From assembly GCA_950022655.1 (NCBI GenBank), contig OX465584.1, positions 32,802,988-32,866,987 on the forward strand: a DNA stretch of 64,000 nucleotides, in the 5' to 3' direction. Both the position numbers and the translations under genes were made by a program. This DNA comes from Alentia gelatinosa (lineage: Eukaryota; Annelida; Polychaeta; Phyllodocida; Polynoidae). The notes under the pieces are model-generated. The model was given only the letters and a program-made list of their open reading frames with translations. It did not search any database and was not told the DNA's origin. Below, piece after piece: positions 20,643 to 35,600 of this stretch. Every line of letters starts with the position of its first letter. Position 1 is the first letter of the stretch.

Positions 20643-23600
20643 CTGAAAAATAGGGGGGAAACTAATCCGTGAAGTAATAGGAAATTGTATCTTCTGGGTG
20701 ATAACTTGAAGTAAGCAGATACAATAATGTATATAATTCCAATTTCATCAATGTTTCATCGCAAGTGTTGGAAGTTACATTGTCTGAATTGCTGCTTCTG
20801 GATATAACTCATGTCATTCATACAGACTATTAAGCCAGGCTTAGTACACCAAGTCAGTTTTAAGTATTGCCGGATGAACTACTCACCAAGAACAAAGGCA
20901 ATGTGGTCTCTCATACCAATTAGTTGAGCGAAACTGAATATGTCCGGATCGACGTTGACTTCATGATTCTTCATACTTGAGAAAAGACAGAAAAAACACA
21001 TTATGAACATGAAAAGCCACATGCCATTAAGACTATGTAGGATATAGACATTTGTATAGTATTCCATTCTGCACTTGCATGGTGTCAAACTGAACAAAAT
21101 AGAAGTGATCTGAAACCACTAATCACACTCCCTTCCTTTCTCTGTGGCAACCTTGATCTCCAACGGTCAAAGGGTGGATTGAAAAGTTGGCTAGTTTAGG
21201 CATTCGTATACAGATTGTCATTTAAGATAATTATTTCATTGATAGTATTTTCATACAGGCCTTTCTTTTAAAAAAAGTGTAGATCCTCAATCGCGTTTGC
21301 TATAAATGAATATTGCTCACAAACTCTGTCTTACTAATTGGACGTTAAACAAACAAACAAACAGACTCAAAACGTGCACTCTTTTGGTCTGCTGGGGTGG
21401 ACAGCAATTACCAATCTGTTCACCCTCTTGGTCACCTCGCCTCCTCGTGGTGCAGACCGGATATGCTTGGACACAAGTATAACTAAAACGACCAGGGTGG
21501 GGAGTTAGCTCAGTGGTAAAGAGCACTGGACTTTGCAAGCATAACAAAAGCGACCGGGCTGGGGAGTTGGCCACTTTCTCCTTCACCCCCAGCAGTGGTA
21601 GATTTAATGCTACAATAAAGGCCAATCCTTCTCATACCATGTCTATGTGGTGTGGGAAGTAAAAGAACTCTCACCTCGGTAAATGTTTAGGGTGAGGTTT
21701 CTTCCTAAATTCATTTTATAGATTCGATCACCACCCATGTGGTGTAAAAGAACCTTGAGAAAATCTGGTGAGAACCTGCAATGGTTAACTAGACATTAAA
21801 TCAAACCAACCAACCTTGTTCCAAAGACTAAAGTGGGAAACACACTGTACAATTTCGTTTTTACTGATTAACTCCCCTAATCGTAAGCTAGTCTTAATAT
21901 GTCTCAGGCGATATTGCACAGGGCATCGACCATCACAGCTGAATTTATGGATGGAGGTGGTGGTAATTTGTGGGAGTTAATTCTTTCAACACTGACCAAC
22001 TGACTTGTGATTTTCTCAAAGATTTGAGGCCAAGGAACAAGTTAAAGGAACAAGTACAAAATTTTAGTATATGGGGGCTAAATCGGTGAGCTGGGCTTAG
22101 TCTGTGTGTGGCAGGGCACAGCCCCCAGTGACTAATAATGAGCCAAAATTGGCAGGCAACATGGAGGGTATTTCTTATACTCCGTTGTCACCGACAACGA
22201 GAAGGAACAAAATCCTTGATTTATCAGTCCCGAATTCAGAACTTTAGACTTCAATTTATCAGCGACAAAGGAACATATCCATGGGAGCATTTTCAAATCT
22301 TACGCAAAGTTCTACAGGGGGTGCCACATTGACCGACTCAATTTCTAGCCCTCGCCTGAGCTTACAATTGTTCTTTGTCTGCAAGAAAGGAACATTCTTA
22401 TTCTGAAATTGTACGGTGTGTTATGGCCTTAACAGCTAAATCCTATCAGTAGTCACTCACAGGCCCAGGATGTGCTTAACCGTCTCCTCATTGTGTGTAG
22501 CGAACGTGGCCTGTACGGTGGTGCCTCCGATATGACGCTGGAGAAGCTCCTCAGCAACCCGGTAATACATGGCAGTCGTGGCCTCAAAGGTAGGATTAAC
22601 CGGGTCAGGGTAGCCCTGCTTGGCGGCCAAGGAGCGTTCCTGAGGAGGAGGTGGAGATCATAACAGCATAGACTTGAAAAACATGCTATGGTCTGGTGCT
22701 AAAGAAGAAACCAACAAGTTTTGGTCAAAGCCGTCATTCTCCATAAGTTTGATGCAGAGCGATATAAACAAGGCGAAGCCGAGTGAATATCGCATAGCAT
22801 TCAAACAAGTTGGAGAACGATGATTTTATGACAAAAACAAGTTGTTTATAGACCATGACCAAGCCAAAACATAAACCAACTCCCCACCAAAAAAACAACA
22901 GGCCCACAGGAGCAGGGAACGAAAACATTCCTACTCCTACAAACATCCACTGACAGACTTGGTTCGTGTCAGCATAACGCAAAAAACATCTGAGACGTCT
23001 CCTCTCAGCTTTGACCAAAGCTGGGCCAGTCAGGGATGTCAGTTTTCCTTGTTTCCGCAGAATTCCATGTTTTCATTTTTGGAATAAGATATCCTTTTTT
23101 CTTGTGTAAAATGAACATAACAATTAAAAGATACTCAAATCAACCATGATTCATAAATTCCCCAATTAACCTGCATCCAGACCCATGTTCCGCAGTGATA
23201 ATGTTATTTGTATCTACTATATTTTAGGTCTTTTTGGTGATATAGATCTGATGTCTAACCCTCTATTCCCAAGGAAATATTTCCTGTTTTTTTCTGACCC
23301 CAACTGACATCCCTGGTCAGTAGGGAACGCAACTTTCCCCACTCAGGAATCCCTTTTGTAAGAGCTTCCATAAGGAGCAGTGTGTACCTACACACGAGCG
23401 AGCCTCAGACGAATAGTCGATCATAAACGCGAATCGACGACAAGCGAACTCAGACGCACAGTCGAACACCCGGCGGCACACGCCGAGCGGCCTCAACCAA
23501 TAAGACACGCCGCTGAGGGTCACATGCACGCCTCAGCCAATCAAACACGCCGATAGTAGGGTACCCAGCAGGACGCGGGAACCTCCCCGTGTCCGCTTCC

Positions 23601-26600
23601 CCTGTCTCTCTTTTACGTGGTCGCAAGCAGTAGGAAAAGGTTGTGTTCTTTCGATACGCCTCGTGAATACATCTCTAGTATTTCATACATGTTCGGTCAT
23701 AGGTGTATAGGAATATAGAATTACTATGTTAGCGCTCGAATATGGGAGCCGTACGGCGAGGTTAGGCTCACAGTAGTACTCACAGAAGCCGTAGGCTGAG
23801 GTGAGTACTACCGTGAGCCTAACCGAGCTAAGCTAGACGGAGTAACTTGGTTGTATGATATCAATACTATACCCCGAGGAGCAGTATGTATTTACACTTA
23901 ATTTGTGCATAGGTATATAGGAATAGAGGGAAACTATGTTCCGGTGGGAATAAGTCAAAGTTACGAGATAAGGCTTGGAAAAATTACTGCCCAAGGCCTT
24001 GGCCGCGGGCTGTAATTTTTCCAAGCCTTACTGAGTAACTTTGACTTATTTCCACTGGTACGTGGTTTCCCTATTCCTATATACCTTCAATTGTCGGCTA
24101 TTATCGATAAAAACAGAACGTCTCTGAACGTCAACCTGGGCAGTAAACGTCAACCTGGGCAGTAACTTCAACCTGGGCAGTAAACAAAAGTTATTCCTCC
24201 CCCAGCAGCGTTAAGTAATCATAGGTCGTTCGCTCATAGGTATATAGGAATATGTGATACTGGCACACCTTTAACGATGAGTAATGACAAAGTAATAACA
24301 ATCACTCTGACACAGGATGTTTATCGGACAAAACAGCTTATCTGCTAAATGCTGAACAACTCACGCATCCCATATTTTAAAGTAATGACAACAGTGAAAG
24401 CCTCCTCTTAACGTTATGGAATATGCTCTTTCATCAGAACTGATCTCAAGTTGAGACCAGCTTTGAGCATTACAGTAGCTTCAACACAAACTAGCTGAGT
24501 GGTGCAGTGCCTCCGTTTTTATGTTGCTTATTAATTGTTTCTCATGGTCATAATAACCACAATAAAACCATGAAATTTGGAATATAGGTTTGCCAGGTTA
24601 TTAATACACTTTGCTCTAAATATCTTTTAATTATGATAAGTTTTAGCACCAGATAAAAAAGTTATGACAAGTATCAAGGAATTGTAGGAGAAGGAATAGC
24701 AACGCTAACTTGTATTGACCACAAGGCCCATTATCTATGTCTCCATATTGTTCTCCTGGGACCTGTTTCGGTAGTTTCGTGACATGTCTAGATGGCGTCT
24801 GTGACACCATACGGACAGATCACAAGATTGCAATCGATGACACACGGAGTTTCACTCACTTCTCGTAAGGATTAAGCAATGACACTCTAACATGAGTAGG
24901 GGATACATATAACCTATAATCATTCCAAATATGAAGAAGATTGGCCACTCCGATTTTCTGATATTTCCTAGTCTTTTACCGCTGTTGCTTGCACTGTTGG
25001 TGCCACTGTTGATGTTTGTCTAGGCCTAATGTCACGAGACTACTGAAACAGGTCCCAGATGTGGGTGGTGCGGCGGGTGTCCCCCCCTCCTTCCCTCCCT
25101 CCCTCCTTTCCCTCCCTCCTTCCCTCTCTCCCTCCTTTCCCTCCCTCCCTCCTTCCCTCACTCCTTCCCTCCCTCCCTCCTTCCCTCCCTGCATCCCTCC
25201 CTCCCTCCTTCCCTCCCTCCTTCCCTCACTTCTTCCTGCCCTCCCTCTTTCCCTCCCTCCCTCCCTCCTTTCCCTCCCTCCTTTCCTTCCTTCCTTTCCT
25301 TCCTTCCCTCCCTCCTTCCCTCCCTCCCTCCTTTTCCTCCTTCCCTCCCTCCTTCCCTCCCTCCCTCCCTCCCTCTCTCCTTCCCTCCCTCCCTCCTTCC
25401 CTCCTTCCCTCCTTCCCTCCATCCCTCCCTCCTTCCCTCCCTCCGCTCCCTCCCTCCCTCCCTTCCTCCCTTCCTCCCTAGGTCCACTGTTTCACTAATC
25501 AACCCACTGATCAATCTACTCACACCGATCTGCCCACCAATAGACCCCCTCAACCGACACCAACCCACCCACCTGATTGAACAATTGACCAACCAACCAA
25601 TCATCCCACCGACTGATTGTCAAATAGACCAACCAATCGATTGACCCACTGACCGATTGACCTACCGACTGATCATCCCACCGACTGACTGCCCACCAAC
25701 CAATCGACCCACTGACAGATCAACCAACCGACTGATCGATCCACTGAGCAATCAACTCACCAACTGATCAACCCACTGACTGATCGATCCACTGGCGGAC
25801 TGGCCGTCTGATCAACCCACCAATTGATTGACCGATCGACCCACTGACCAATTGACAAACGAACCCACTGACTGATTGACCGGTCTCATGTTTTGAGACA
25901 ACCACATACCCTACATACATGTTCTATATATCATTTGGATAGATTGTTTCATTAGTTCTCAACTGGTACAAATATATATAGACCTAAATTGACCCAGTCT
26001 CCACATTTCAAAGTTTGTGTGCATTGTCAATGCCGGTCACTGAGCCTCCGTCAGCCACGAAAGCCACCAAATATGGTGTGAATTGTTTTGAGACAACCAC
26101 ACGCCCTACATACATGTTCTGAATAACATCAGAAAGGCCTGAAACTGTACTATCAGAAACATTTTAGATCATTTGGATAGATTGTCTCAATAGTTCTCAA
26201 CCGACAGGTCAAAAGTATGTCGTTTGTTAGGCCAAATTCTACGGTGTGAATTGTTTTGAGACAACCACACACCCTACATACATGTGCTATATACCATAGG
26301 AAAGGCATTGCTTAATTCGTATGGGAAGGACAGGAAATCCACAGTGATGTTTTATAGAACCTAAGACAGTTCTATACTTGTCTTAACTTCCGACACATTT
26401 CGCCAAGAACCTGCGACACTGTCAATAGCACACCCGCCATCTTGTGTCGTCGAAACTGCCGTAGAATCTTGGTCAGATCACAGGCGATCGTAGACTTGTG
26501 ATATCGTGACTAAAAAACAGGCCCCAGGTTCACAAACCCCCTTACCTCGTCCATGTAACCACCGCGCACTACTTTAGCTCCCAGATGGAAACCATCGGCT

Positions 26601-29600
26601 TTTGCTGACGCCAGGTCCCGTGTTATTATGTCATATGTCCTCTGAAAGGATAAGCGTATGATATATAGTCCAATGATAAACAGCCATTCTCACATAAGTA
26701 TCCCAGAAACTCACATATTACCATATGAAAACCAGTGACTGCCACGCCACAATGCTGCAATGGCCGCCTAAACCCGGCTTTGAAGCTAAAACCAGTATGA
26801 TGAACCTGTAAAATTCTTACGATGTGCACTTACCAGCAGCTGTTAAAGCTGTACACCTCGTCTATTCAATTGTATGATGTGTATATCATTATAGCTCAAT
26901 AAAGCTCTTGAACGAACAAAAAGAATATTATCCAGAGACGTTACGAGTTTGAGTCTGAGCTTATTTATGCCACGCATTTTGTTGGCTCCGTAATTTCACG
27001 AGTCGACTCTGTTGCGGTCCACTCTGTTGCGGTCGATATTCCCAGCCATATGATTGGCTGTGAATGGGAAAAACCTAGGTTGGCTGGCACTCCGTCATAG
27101 GCTAACACTAGTTCCCTGGTCATCCGCTAGGAACTTGATATTTTACAACCTTTTTGACCTACCCCATGCAAACCCTGAATGTAAGTTATTAACATGTATT
27201 TTATTAGTATATATTTACATGAGGAATGTACTGTGAAACAAGCTGAGCTAAAACAGTACAGATGATTACAAGTACCACAAATAAAGAGTAACTCACGGTA
27301 TAATTCATTATCAAGCGCCATGTGGCTCATAGTATAGATGATTATTACGCACCACATACAAAACGGAGCTTAGTAACAGTGGTTACCACACGTGAAGAGC
27401 AGTTCACTTACCTTGAGGTAGCACTGGTAGGTGTTGTGGACGACTGGTCGTTGTTTGTTATAGCGTCGCATCAGGTCCAATGTGATTAGGTCCATGGCTG
27501 ACTGAAGATATGTCTGTTCAGCATCCACTATCAAACACAACTCTGCTCCTTTGGCCCGCTGAAAAATACATAGACACACCTCGTACTATAGCTGATATCA
27601 TAAGTGCTTAAGTGCTTGATTAACAATTTGGAATATTGTAGGATTTATTCTTTCATGATACACAATGTCATAAAGGGTGGCATCCACCAGAGCCGACACG
27701 CCTCCCTAGACACTCCGACACACCCTCTGCAACACAAATTTTGTTTGTTGCCGACTAAAAGGGCCGTGTCGGGAGCCTCCCGACACACTGTGACACGATC
27801 GAACATGTTCGATATTTGCTACGACACAAACCGTGTCGCAGCGTGTATATATACATTTACATAGGAGAACTAGAATGTATTCACATATGAAATGTTATTG
27901 GGGGGGTTGGTAACTTATAAGCAAGTAATCCATAGGGGCCATCCAGGGGCAGTATAGTAGAGGGGCAGTATGGTGGAGAGACAGTATTGTGGAGGGACAT
28001 TGTAGTGGAGGGACTTTATGGTCGAGGGGCAGTGTGGTGAAGGGAAATTATGGTCGAGGGGCAGTGTGGTGGAGGGACATTATGGTCGAGGGGCAGTATG
28101 GTGAAGGGACATTATGGTCGAGGGGCAGTGTGGTGAAGGGACAGTATGGTCGAGGGGCAGTGTGGTGAAGGGACACTATTGTGGAGGGGCAGTATGGTCG
28201 AGGGGCAGTATAGGAAGCCAAAGTGAACCCACTGAAACTACAGATACCTGTTTACAAAACACCATTTCTGGATATAGGCGTTCAATACTTAGACTATGTA
28301 GGCTCGAGATTATATGTGTCATTCTCCAATCTTTTAGATACATAATTTTGATAAACTTAACAACTGTCATTGTAGCTTTGAGAGTTATTCAGAGATGATA
28401 GTAGTAAACTACACTTCAAAAGTAACGAGACCAAAAACAATAGTCTAGCCTCAAACCCCCATAGGTTTAGCACTAAGCCTCGTTCTTACTGGCCACCGGA
28501 AATGGTCTTTTGTAAACGAGTGGTTTCAGCGGGTTCACTTTGGCTCCCTATGGTGGAGGGGCAGTATTGTGGAGGGACAGTATGGTGGAGGGGCAGAGTG
28601 AATCCTGGGCCCTGTTTTTTAGTCACGATATCGTGGATCCACGATGGCCTAAGATCGTAGCTTGATCGGACATAGCGTTCCGAAGTTATCGGCGTTTGAA
28701 TTTCGTCATAGCAATCGTCTGCTCTGGTGGTCAGTCACCCTCCCACCTCCTGTTACGCAGTCAATGTCAAGGTCGCTGCATAAATTAGCGGAGATGGGGA
28801 AAAATACACTGGCCACCAGAGCAGACGATTGCTATGACGAAATTCAAACGCCGATAACTTCGGAACGCTATGTCCGATCTTCTTCATATTTAGTACGATT
28901 ATAGGTTATATGTATACCTTACTCGTGTTAAAATTTCATTGCTTAATTCCAAAGGGAAGTGAAGTTGCGCATTTGGTATGACATGTCCAAAATGGTCTTA
29001 GACCTACGACATAGTTCGCAACACTTTCCGCTTGGCTAGGCACCGACTGTCGTGACTAAAAAATACATTTGAGCTCTCTAGGTGTCGTAGGCCCACGCCA
29101 TTTGTCGTTGGTTCTACGATCGTAGCTCTCTAGCACACTGCCGCCTGGATGGTCCCATGATCGATGGTTTTGTGGACGAGCGGCCATAAACCAGGAGAGG
29201 GTTGACGCATAGTAATACACAAGTGTCAGTGAGTGTATAACGAGGTCAACCTCATGTGGTTTATGGCCGCTCGTCCACAAAACCATTTCTTTCGTTTCAT
29301 CTTTTCAAGTAAATATATCAAGAGGGACTATTTCTTAGCTCTATAGTACTAATGGATTATGTTCATTTATTATCCATCGTATACAAAACTCCCATTGAAA
29401 ATGTATAGGGACTCAGTAAACCACTACCCATTATATAAAACCTGTCAGATACCATAACTGTGGTATACGGATTTAAACCTGTGGTATACGGCCTCAAAAC
29501 CATGGTATACGGGAAACATAGTCCTTTTTGCTATAGAGCAAAGAAATAGTTCCTATTGTTATACCCATTAATATGGCAATTACTGGGTTTAATTTATTCA

Positions 29601-32600
29601 AAAAGATGGATGATAAATACAACAAACGATGGTTTTGTGGACAGGCGGCCGTAAACCACAAGAGGTTGACGCGTAGTAATACACGAGCGCTAGCGAGTGT
29701 ATTACGAGGTCAACCGCGAGTGGTTTACAGAGCTGCCTGTCCGCAAAACCATCGTTTGTTGTATTTATCATCCATCTTTTTGAATAAATTAAACCCAGTA
29801 ATTGCCATATTAATGGGTTATTGTCTATGTATACCATGGCTTTGAGGCCATATGCCACAGGTTTGAATCCGTATACCATAGAGCACTATGGTATCTGACG
29901 GTTTTTAAACAATGGGTAGTGGTTTACTGAGTCCCCATATGTTTTCAATGGGTTGGTGTATTTATGGTTTGTATTGTATGGGGAGGTATTTTTTATAAAA
30001 TTTAAACCTTAAAAATATCACCATATTTACAGTGCATAAGGCCCTTTATATCTGCCATATAATTCCAAAATTTCATAATTTCCTGTTGAGTATTTCTCAC
30101 ATGAGAGTGATTTTCCCAGCATAATACTCTACAATTAGGCACCAACTTAGTGGTTTCCGCAGGTTTTGTGTCGTAGTGTGTCAGTACCTATGATCACTGC
30201 TTTTTTGGTAATCAGTGGTGTCGCAGAGCGGCGCCGACATGTCTGTGACAGAACCTCCTTACACGCTGCGACTCAGAACTTCTGTGTCGGGTTGTGTCGG
30301 GAGCACTATCATAGTGTGTCGGCTCTGGTGGACGCGGCCCTTAAGCAGAGGCAGGAAAAGATAGCTACATGACAGGTGTTGAAAAATAGTTTTACACTAT
30401 ACTAGGTCCCATCAAAAGGTCATCGTACGGAAGCCATGTGTAATAAAATTAGACTATCAACAGCTATTGTCTACAGCTCTGGGAGCTGTTTCAAAACGTG
30501 GATTAAGTCTATGGTTTTGAAACAGCTCCCTGTTTCTTTTTTGCTGATATTGATTAGGAAATGAAGGGTTTAATTACCAAGTACATGTCTAGTGTTAACA
30601 AGTTACTCCCACTTTCCAGGTAGAGGTAGGGAACTACCTACCATATCTAAAAACCTATGAGTCTGGTATGATCTGCTTGAAGTTTCTCCCGCACATAGGG
30701 ACAGAGTGAACCAGGCTCAAATGGGATTCACACGATGGGATCCATGTACCTCACAAAGTGTTTGTCTGAGACAAATCCTGTTGAGATTTGGTACTGGAAC
30801 ACAACCTCCTTGTGTGAATGACATTGTTCCATTTTGCTGAGACCAATTTTTTCCCTTGCAATTGTCGGCGACAATCACCCCTAACAAGGAACAGAATCTC
30901 ATGAGATTTTGACTTTAAACAGGTTTAACCCTATCGTACCGCGTACCCGCGGCAGGGCTACAGTCGTGGAGCCGGGTATTAGTGCCAGTGAATGCCGCTA
31001 GAGGACGGGTACATAGGCCTATTGTGAAAATTCTGTTTTTGGATCACATGCGATGACACGTGATACTTATCATTATTTTTCATTTCACTTAGAAAAATCA
31101 AATATGATGTTATATCTACATTCTCTGAAAGTTTCATATTTATTAAGCCATTATTTTCAATTTTATTTTAAAAAACGTATATTTTGCAAATGATGCCTCA
31201 AGGCATCACCCGGCCAGCACCGGTTGATGCCTTGAGGCATCACCCGGCCAGCCCTGGTTGATGCCTCAGGGCATCATCCGGCTTGAAAGGGTTAAAATCT
31301 ATAGGGTCATTTTGGTGAGACAAATGGACCTGCTGCGACCATGTACCTGCCCTACCCAATAGGAGGCCAGCAAGCATGATTACATGTTTGTAACACCCTT
31401 CACATCAAGGGTAAATGAGTCCCAGTGTGAGTGGTCACTGTGACTATGTCTGAGATTATGTACCAGGTGTGTCCTCCCATGTGAATCAAATTCGCCATTT
31501 TTCCTTGATATTGATAAAAGTACTTTGCCATTAGGAATTTTCTACCAAACGATTATCGCTGAGACTAGGGGAAAGGTGTGAAGTACACCAGTCTCAGGTG
31601 CACGAGTCTCTTCGTGTGAATCCCACTTTAGGCTTGGAGACTGAAGACCCACGAGATTCTCACTCTTGAAGCTACTGTTCTTTTTTGTAGTTCTAAACTC
31701 ATCTGTCTTTCTCATCTAGTGATTAATGTATAGCCTTGTCGAAAACAGAATTTAATGCTGTGGTTTTCTGGGCCCTGTTTTTCAGTAACGACATCGTCGG
31801 CCAACAATACCGTGCGATCGTCCAGCGATTCCACGACATTCTGGAAGACACAAAATGGCCGCTGTTCTATAGACACGATCGTAGTGCGCCACTCACGATC
31901 GCCGCTAAAACTGTCGGCCGTCACGACAAGTATAGAACTGTCTTAGGTTCTATAACACATCACTGTGCGTATATAGAGGATTTTTCCACTTTCCAACGGA
32001 ATTAAGCCATGAAATTTTTATACGAGTAAGGGATACATATAACCTATAATCGTACCAAATATGGAGAAAATCGGCTGCACTGTTCCGAAGGTATCGGCGT
32101 TTTAATTTCGTCATAGCAATCGTCTTCTCTGGTGGCCAGTCACCCTCCCACCTCCCGATCCGCAGTTAATGTCAAGGTCGCTGCATAAATTAGCGGAGGC
32201 GTCGAGAAAATACACTGGCCTCCAGAGCAGTCGATTGCTATGACGAAATTCAATCGCCGATATCTTCATAACGGTGAGGCCGATTTTCTTCATATTTAGT
32301 ACGATTATAGGTTATATGTATACCTTACTCGTGTTAAAATTTCATTGCTTAACTCCAACGGGAAGTGAAGTTGCGCATTCTGTACGACATGTCCATAGGT
32401 GTCATGAACCAACGACAATTTGGGCGACATTTTCAATCACATGACCCCACGATTGTCGTGACTGAAAAACACGTTTGGCTGCCCTACGCCTCTTAGACCC
32501 ACGACATATCGCCTATTCACTAAAGTGTCGTGTCTATCAAACACTTACGGCAAAAACATGTCGCCCATAACGGTTGTCGTGACTGAAAAACAGGGCCCTG

Positions 32601-35600
32601 ATCTTGCTACCTTGATAGACACCTTGATTGACCTGTGTCAAGGCAAATAATAGCCCATTCAAAACTATGCTGGTTCCATTGGTATCCGCCAGGGGGCTCT
32701 GCAGATGCCTGTGAATCCATAGCCTGGAAGCAGAGGAGGTGTGAAGCGTAGCGCCCCCTATCGTTTTGGCATGGTCTCAAATGACAGCTGAATGCGGATT
32801 CCTATGCTAAAATAGGCTAACTGGTAACAGCTATTACATACAAACTATTAGAGCTCTATCCAAAATCTTTTCAGATATTGATAGAGTGAAATCTAATGTA
32901 CTCCAAACCACAATAGAGCTCAATAGAGCTCCACGTTTTGTGCCTGTTTTGTGTTGTGGAATACAACCTTTTTTTTTTCACAAATTCCAATGTTCAACAT
33001 ACGACAGGAAACCTTAGCCATAGCACAGGTATATGACATGTGTATCACTAAATAGGCCCATTTCTTCGGTTTCTAACAATGTTTTGTTTATCAAAATCGG
33101 CCTATTATTCATGACACAAGAGCTATTTGCATTTTGCATGTTTTGGTGTGGGCTCTTCTCAGAGCTCCTTCCCTCTTGCTGGCATGTTTTAAAGTGGCAC
33201 TGTGAGGCAGCCGCGATCGTATATATGACCCAAGTCACTATAGGGGGCGCTGCGCTTCACACCTCCTCTTCACACCTCCAGGTAACGGGTTCCTTTCTTT
33301 TTTTTGCACTATGGGTAACGTCTCCTAGCAGAGATCCTGTACTCTACTTCCGAAAAAGATCGGCTTGGAGAGTGCCACCTTGACAGACCCAGACTGTAGA
33401 GCATAGACTGGCCACAGTCCCTGTATCCTTTTATTTCCATTTCATTTAAAAAATGAAAAAATTATTCATTGGTCATAATTCAACATCAAGGTTAGTAAAG
33501 TATCTCCATTCAATCAAATTCTGTCAGTAAAATCAGTAAACTAAGATAGAAGTACATACTGCTTTGTTATCATTATAACTAGTAAATCAGTCACAGGATG
33601 CTACTGCATGCCGCTATGTATAACCGGTAAACTTTTTACTCACACTTTTAGAGGTAGGTTATATAATGAACCTTATTCTGATTTTGTTTATTATTTAATG
33701 AATGTTTATAATCAAAGACTTGACCAAGTCTCTGTAGAGCCAAGAGAGCTGGTGTGACTGCAAGTTCAAGGTCTTGATTACGTAAGAAGTAGTTACCAGT
33801 CCCTTATTTCATTTGGGAAGGGAACCAGTCTAGTGAACCTGCACATTTCCCGTCCCCGTAAGATAGCACGTTCATAGGCTCTAGCGACAAAGTTGCTAGT
33901 ATTGTACAAATAGGTCGAGCCTATACATACTTTTGTCATATTTTACACATATTTTGACATAGAAATTCCTGTTGCAAATAACTTCAATTACTTGTTATAT
34001 TAGTTGTGCAGTCGTACATGGGAATCATTACACTCCTCGTTCTACATTCCTTACTTTGTTATATTAGCACATAAAAGAGTGGCTCTAATCTAACCTATAC
34101 CATCATAACTGTCTTTCTGAGAGAATGGCAACAAGTTTCAAACTTCTATAAAGGCGTTAAGTCAGCCTACTTCTGCAACCATAATTCTATATGATTAAAA
34201 CCTTAGATGAAGCGTATCATACCTCTGCCAGGTCATCCATCCGGGACCACACCATGAGCAACTTAGTTTCTTCTTCAGGTGATAGGCGACAGTGATGAAT
34301 GTCATCTTTCCCTGCATTCTTTGCACCGAAAAGCAAAAGAAAGATTGAACTCATGGAAGATGATCTATATATATGTATGTGTGTATATATACACACACAC
34401 ACACACGCACACACACACTTATTATCCACCTAATTTGAAGTCTCCATACTTAACCTCTGGAGTCTACAAATCACTACTGAGTAGAACACGGAACGCTGTA
34501 TTCTAACCAAAAAAATCCCTAGTGTGCAAAGTAGTGTGTGAGAATATTGCAGCGATTCTGTGTTTCCTTTGATTTGGATTGCTGGATGATAATAACATTA
34601 ACATGATTTAAATTTACGCGTCAAGTACGTAGAGAATACGACCATGCAGATCAAAATCATGGTAATATTGTGTGTGTAAATAGATATATATATATATATA
34701 CATATATATAAAAAGTCAAATATATAATTGTGTAAATTTCCTCTAAGCTTATGACATTAGATCTATGTGGAAGAGCTTAGACAATTCATACACTTTTTGC
34801 ACATTTCCAGCCTAGCACCAGATGGGCTGACTGGCCTGGCTGCATGTTAAACCTCTCCACAATAACCTTGGTAATAGCTTTATTCTTTACCATCAACATA
34901 TCTGCAAGGTCATTACTCCTTGAGAGCGCTAGGTGGAAGACCAGGCATGTTGTTAGACTTCGCCAGTCCAGGGATCTGAAAGAAGACAGTCATATTAATC
35001 CATAATTCACCATAATTATCCATGTATTTTTGGGTTTGTGGGTTGGATTTAACGTCCAGTTAACCATTGCAGGTTCTCGCCAGACTTTCTCAAGGTTCTT
35101 TTACACCACAAGGGTGGTGATCGAATATATGAAATGAATTTAGGAAGAAACCTCACCCTACACATTTACCGTGGTGAGAGTTCTTTCACTTCCCACATCA
35201 CATAGACATGGTATGAGAAGGATTGGCCTTTGATATAGCAGTAAATCTACCGCTGCTTGGGGTCAAGGCATTGGAAAGTAATTTTTCTGAGCCTTACCTT
35301 GTAACTTTGACTTTCTCTCACTGGTAAATAGTTTCCCTCTATTTCCCCTTTCCTTACTAATGATACCACTGTGGCATTCCCCAGCCATGAGCAAATGATG
35401 CCAAATGGCATTACCAGCTATGGGCTAATGATGCCAAATGGCATCATTTGACATTTTATAATTTAGGCCTGCTGGGGTGGATAGCAATGATCACTCTGTT
35501 CACCCTCTTGGTCGCCTTGCCTCCTCGTGGTGGAGGCCTGATATGCTTGCCATCAAGGACAACTGAAGGGACCGGGGTGGGGAATTAGCTCTGTGGTAAA

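Larger units (their letters stand above)
27673..30342. mobile_element. Composite with GTGTCG-rich inverted ends
   Basis: The left end AAGGGTGGCATCCACCAGAG and the right end CTCTGGTGGACGCGGCCCTT are inverted, continuing CCGACAC / GTGTCGG. The ~180 bases inside each end are rich in GTGTCG or CGACAC. Between them lie a minisatellite and other MITEs, so a short element seems to have been split by later insertions. In PRODH intron 7. Confidence 0.6.

Noticed and set aside
25016..25604. Long ORFs on both strands (Pro/Ser/Leu-rich or Arg/Glu/Gly-rich, up to 160 codons)
   Set aside because: They are translations of the CCCT/CCTT repeat; no start context, domain or splice support.
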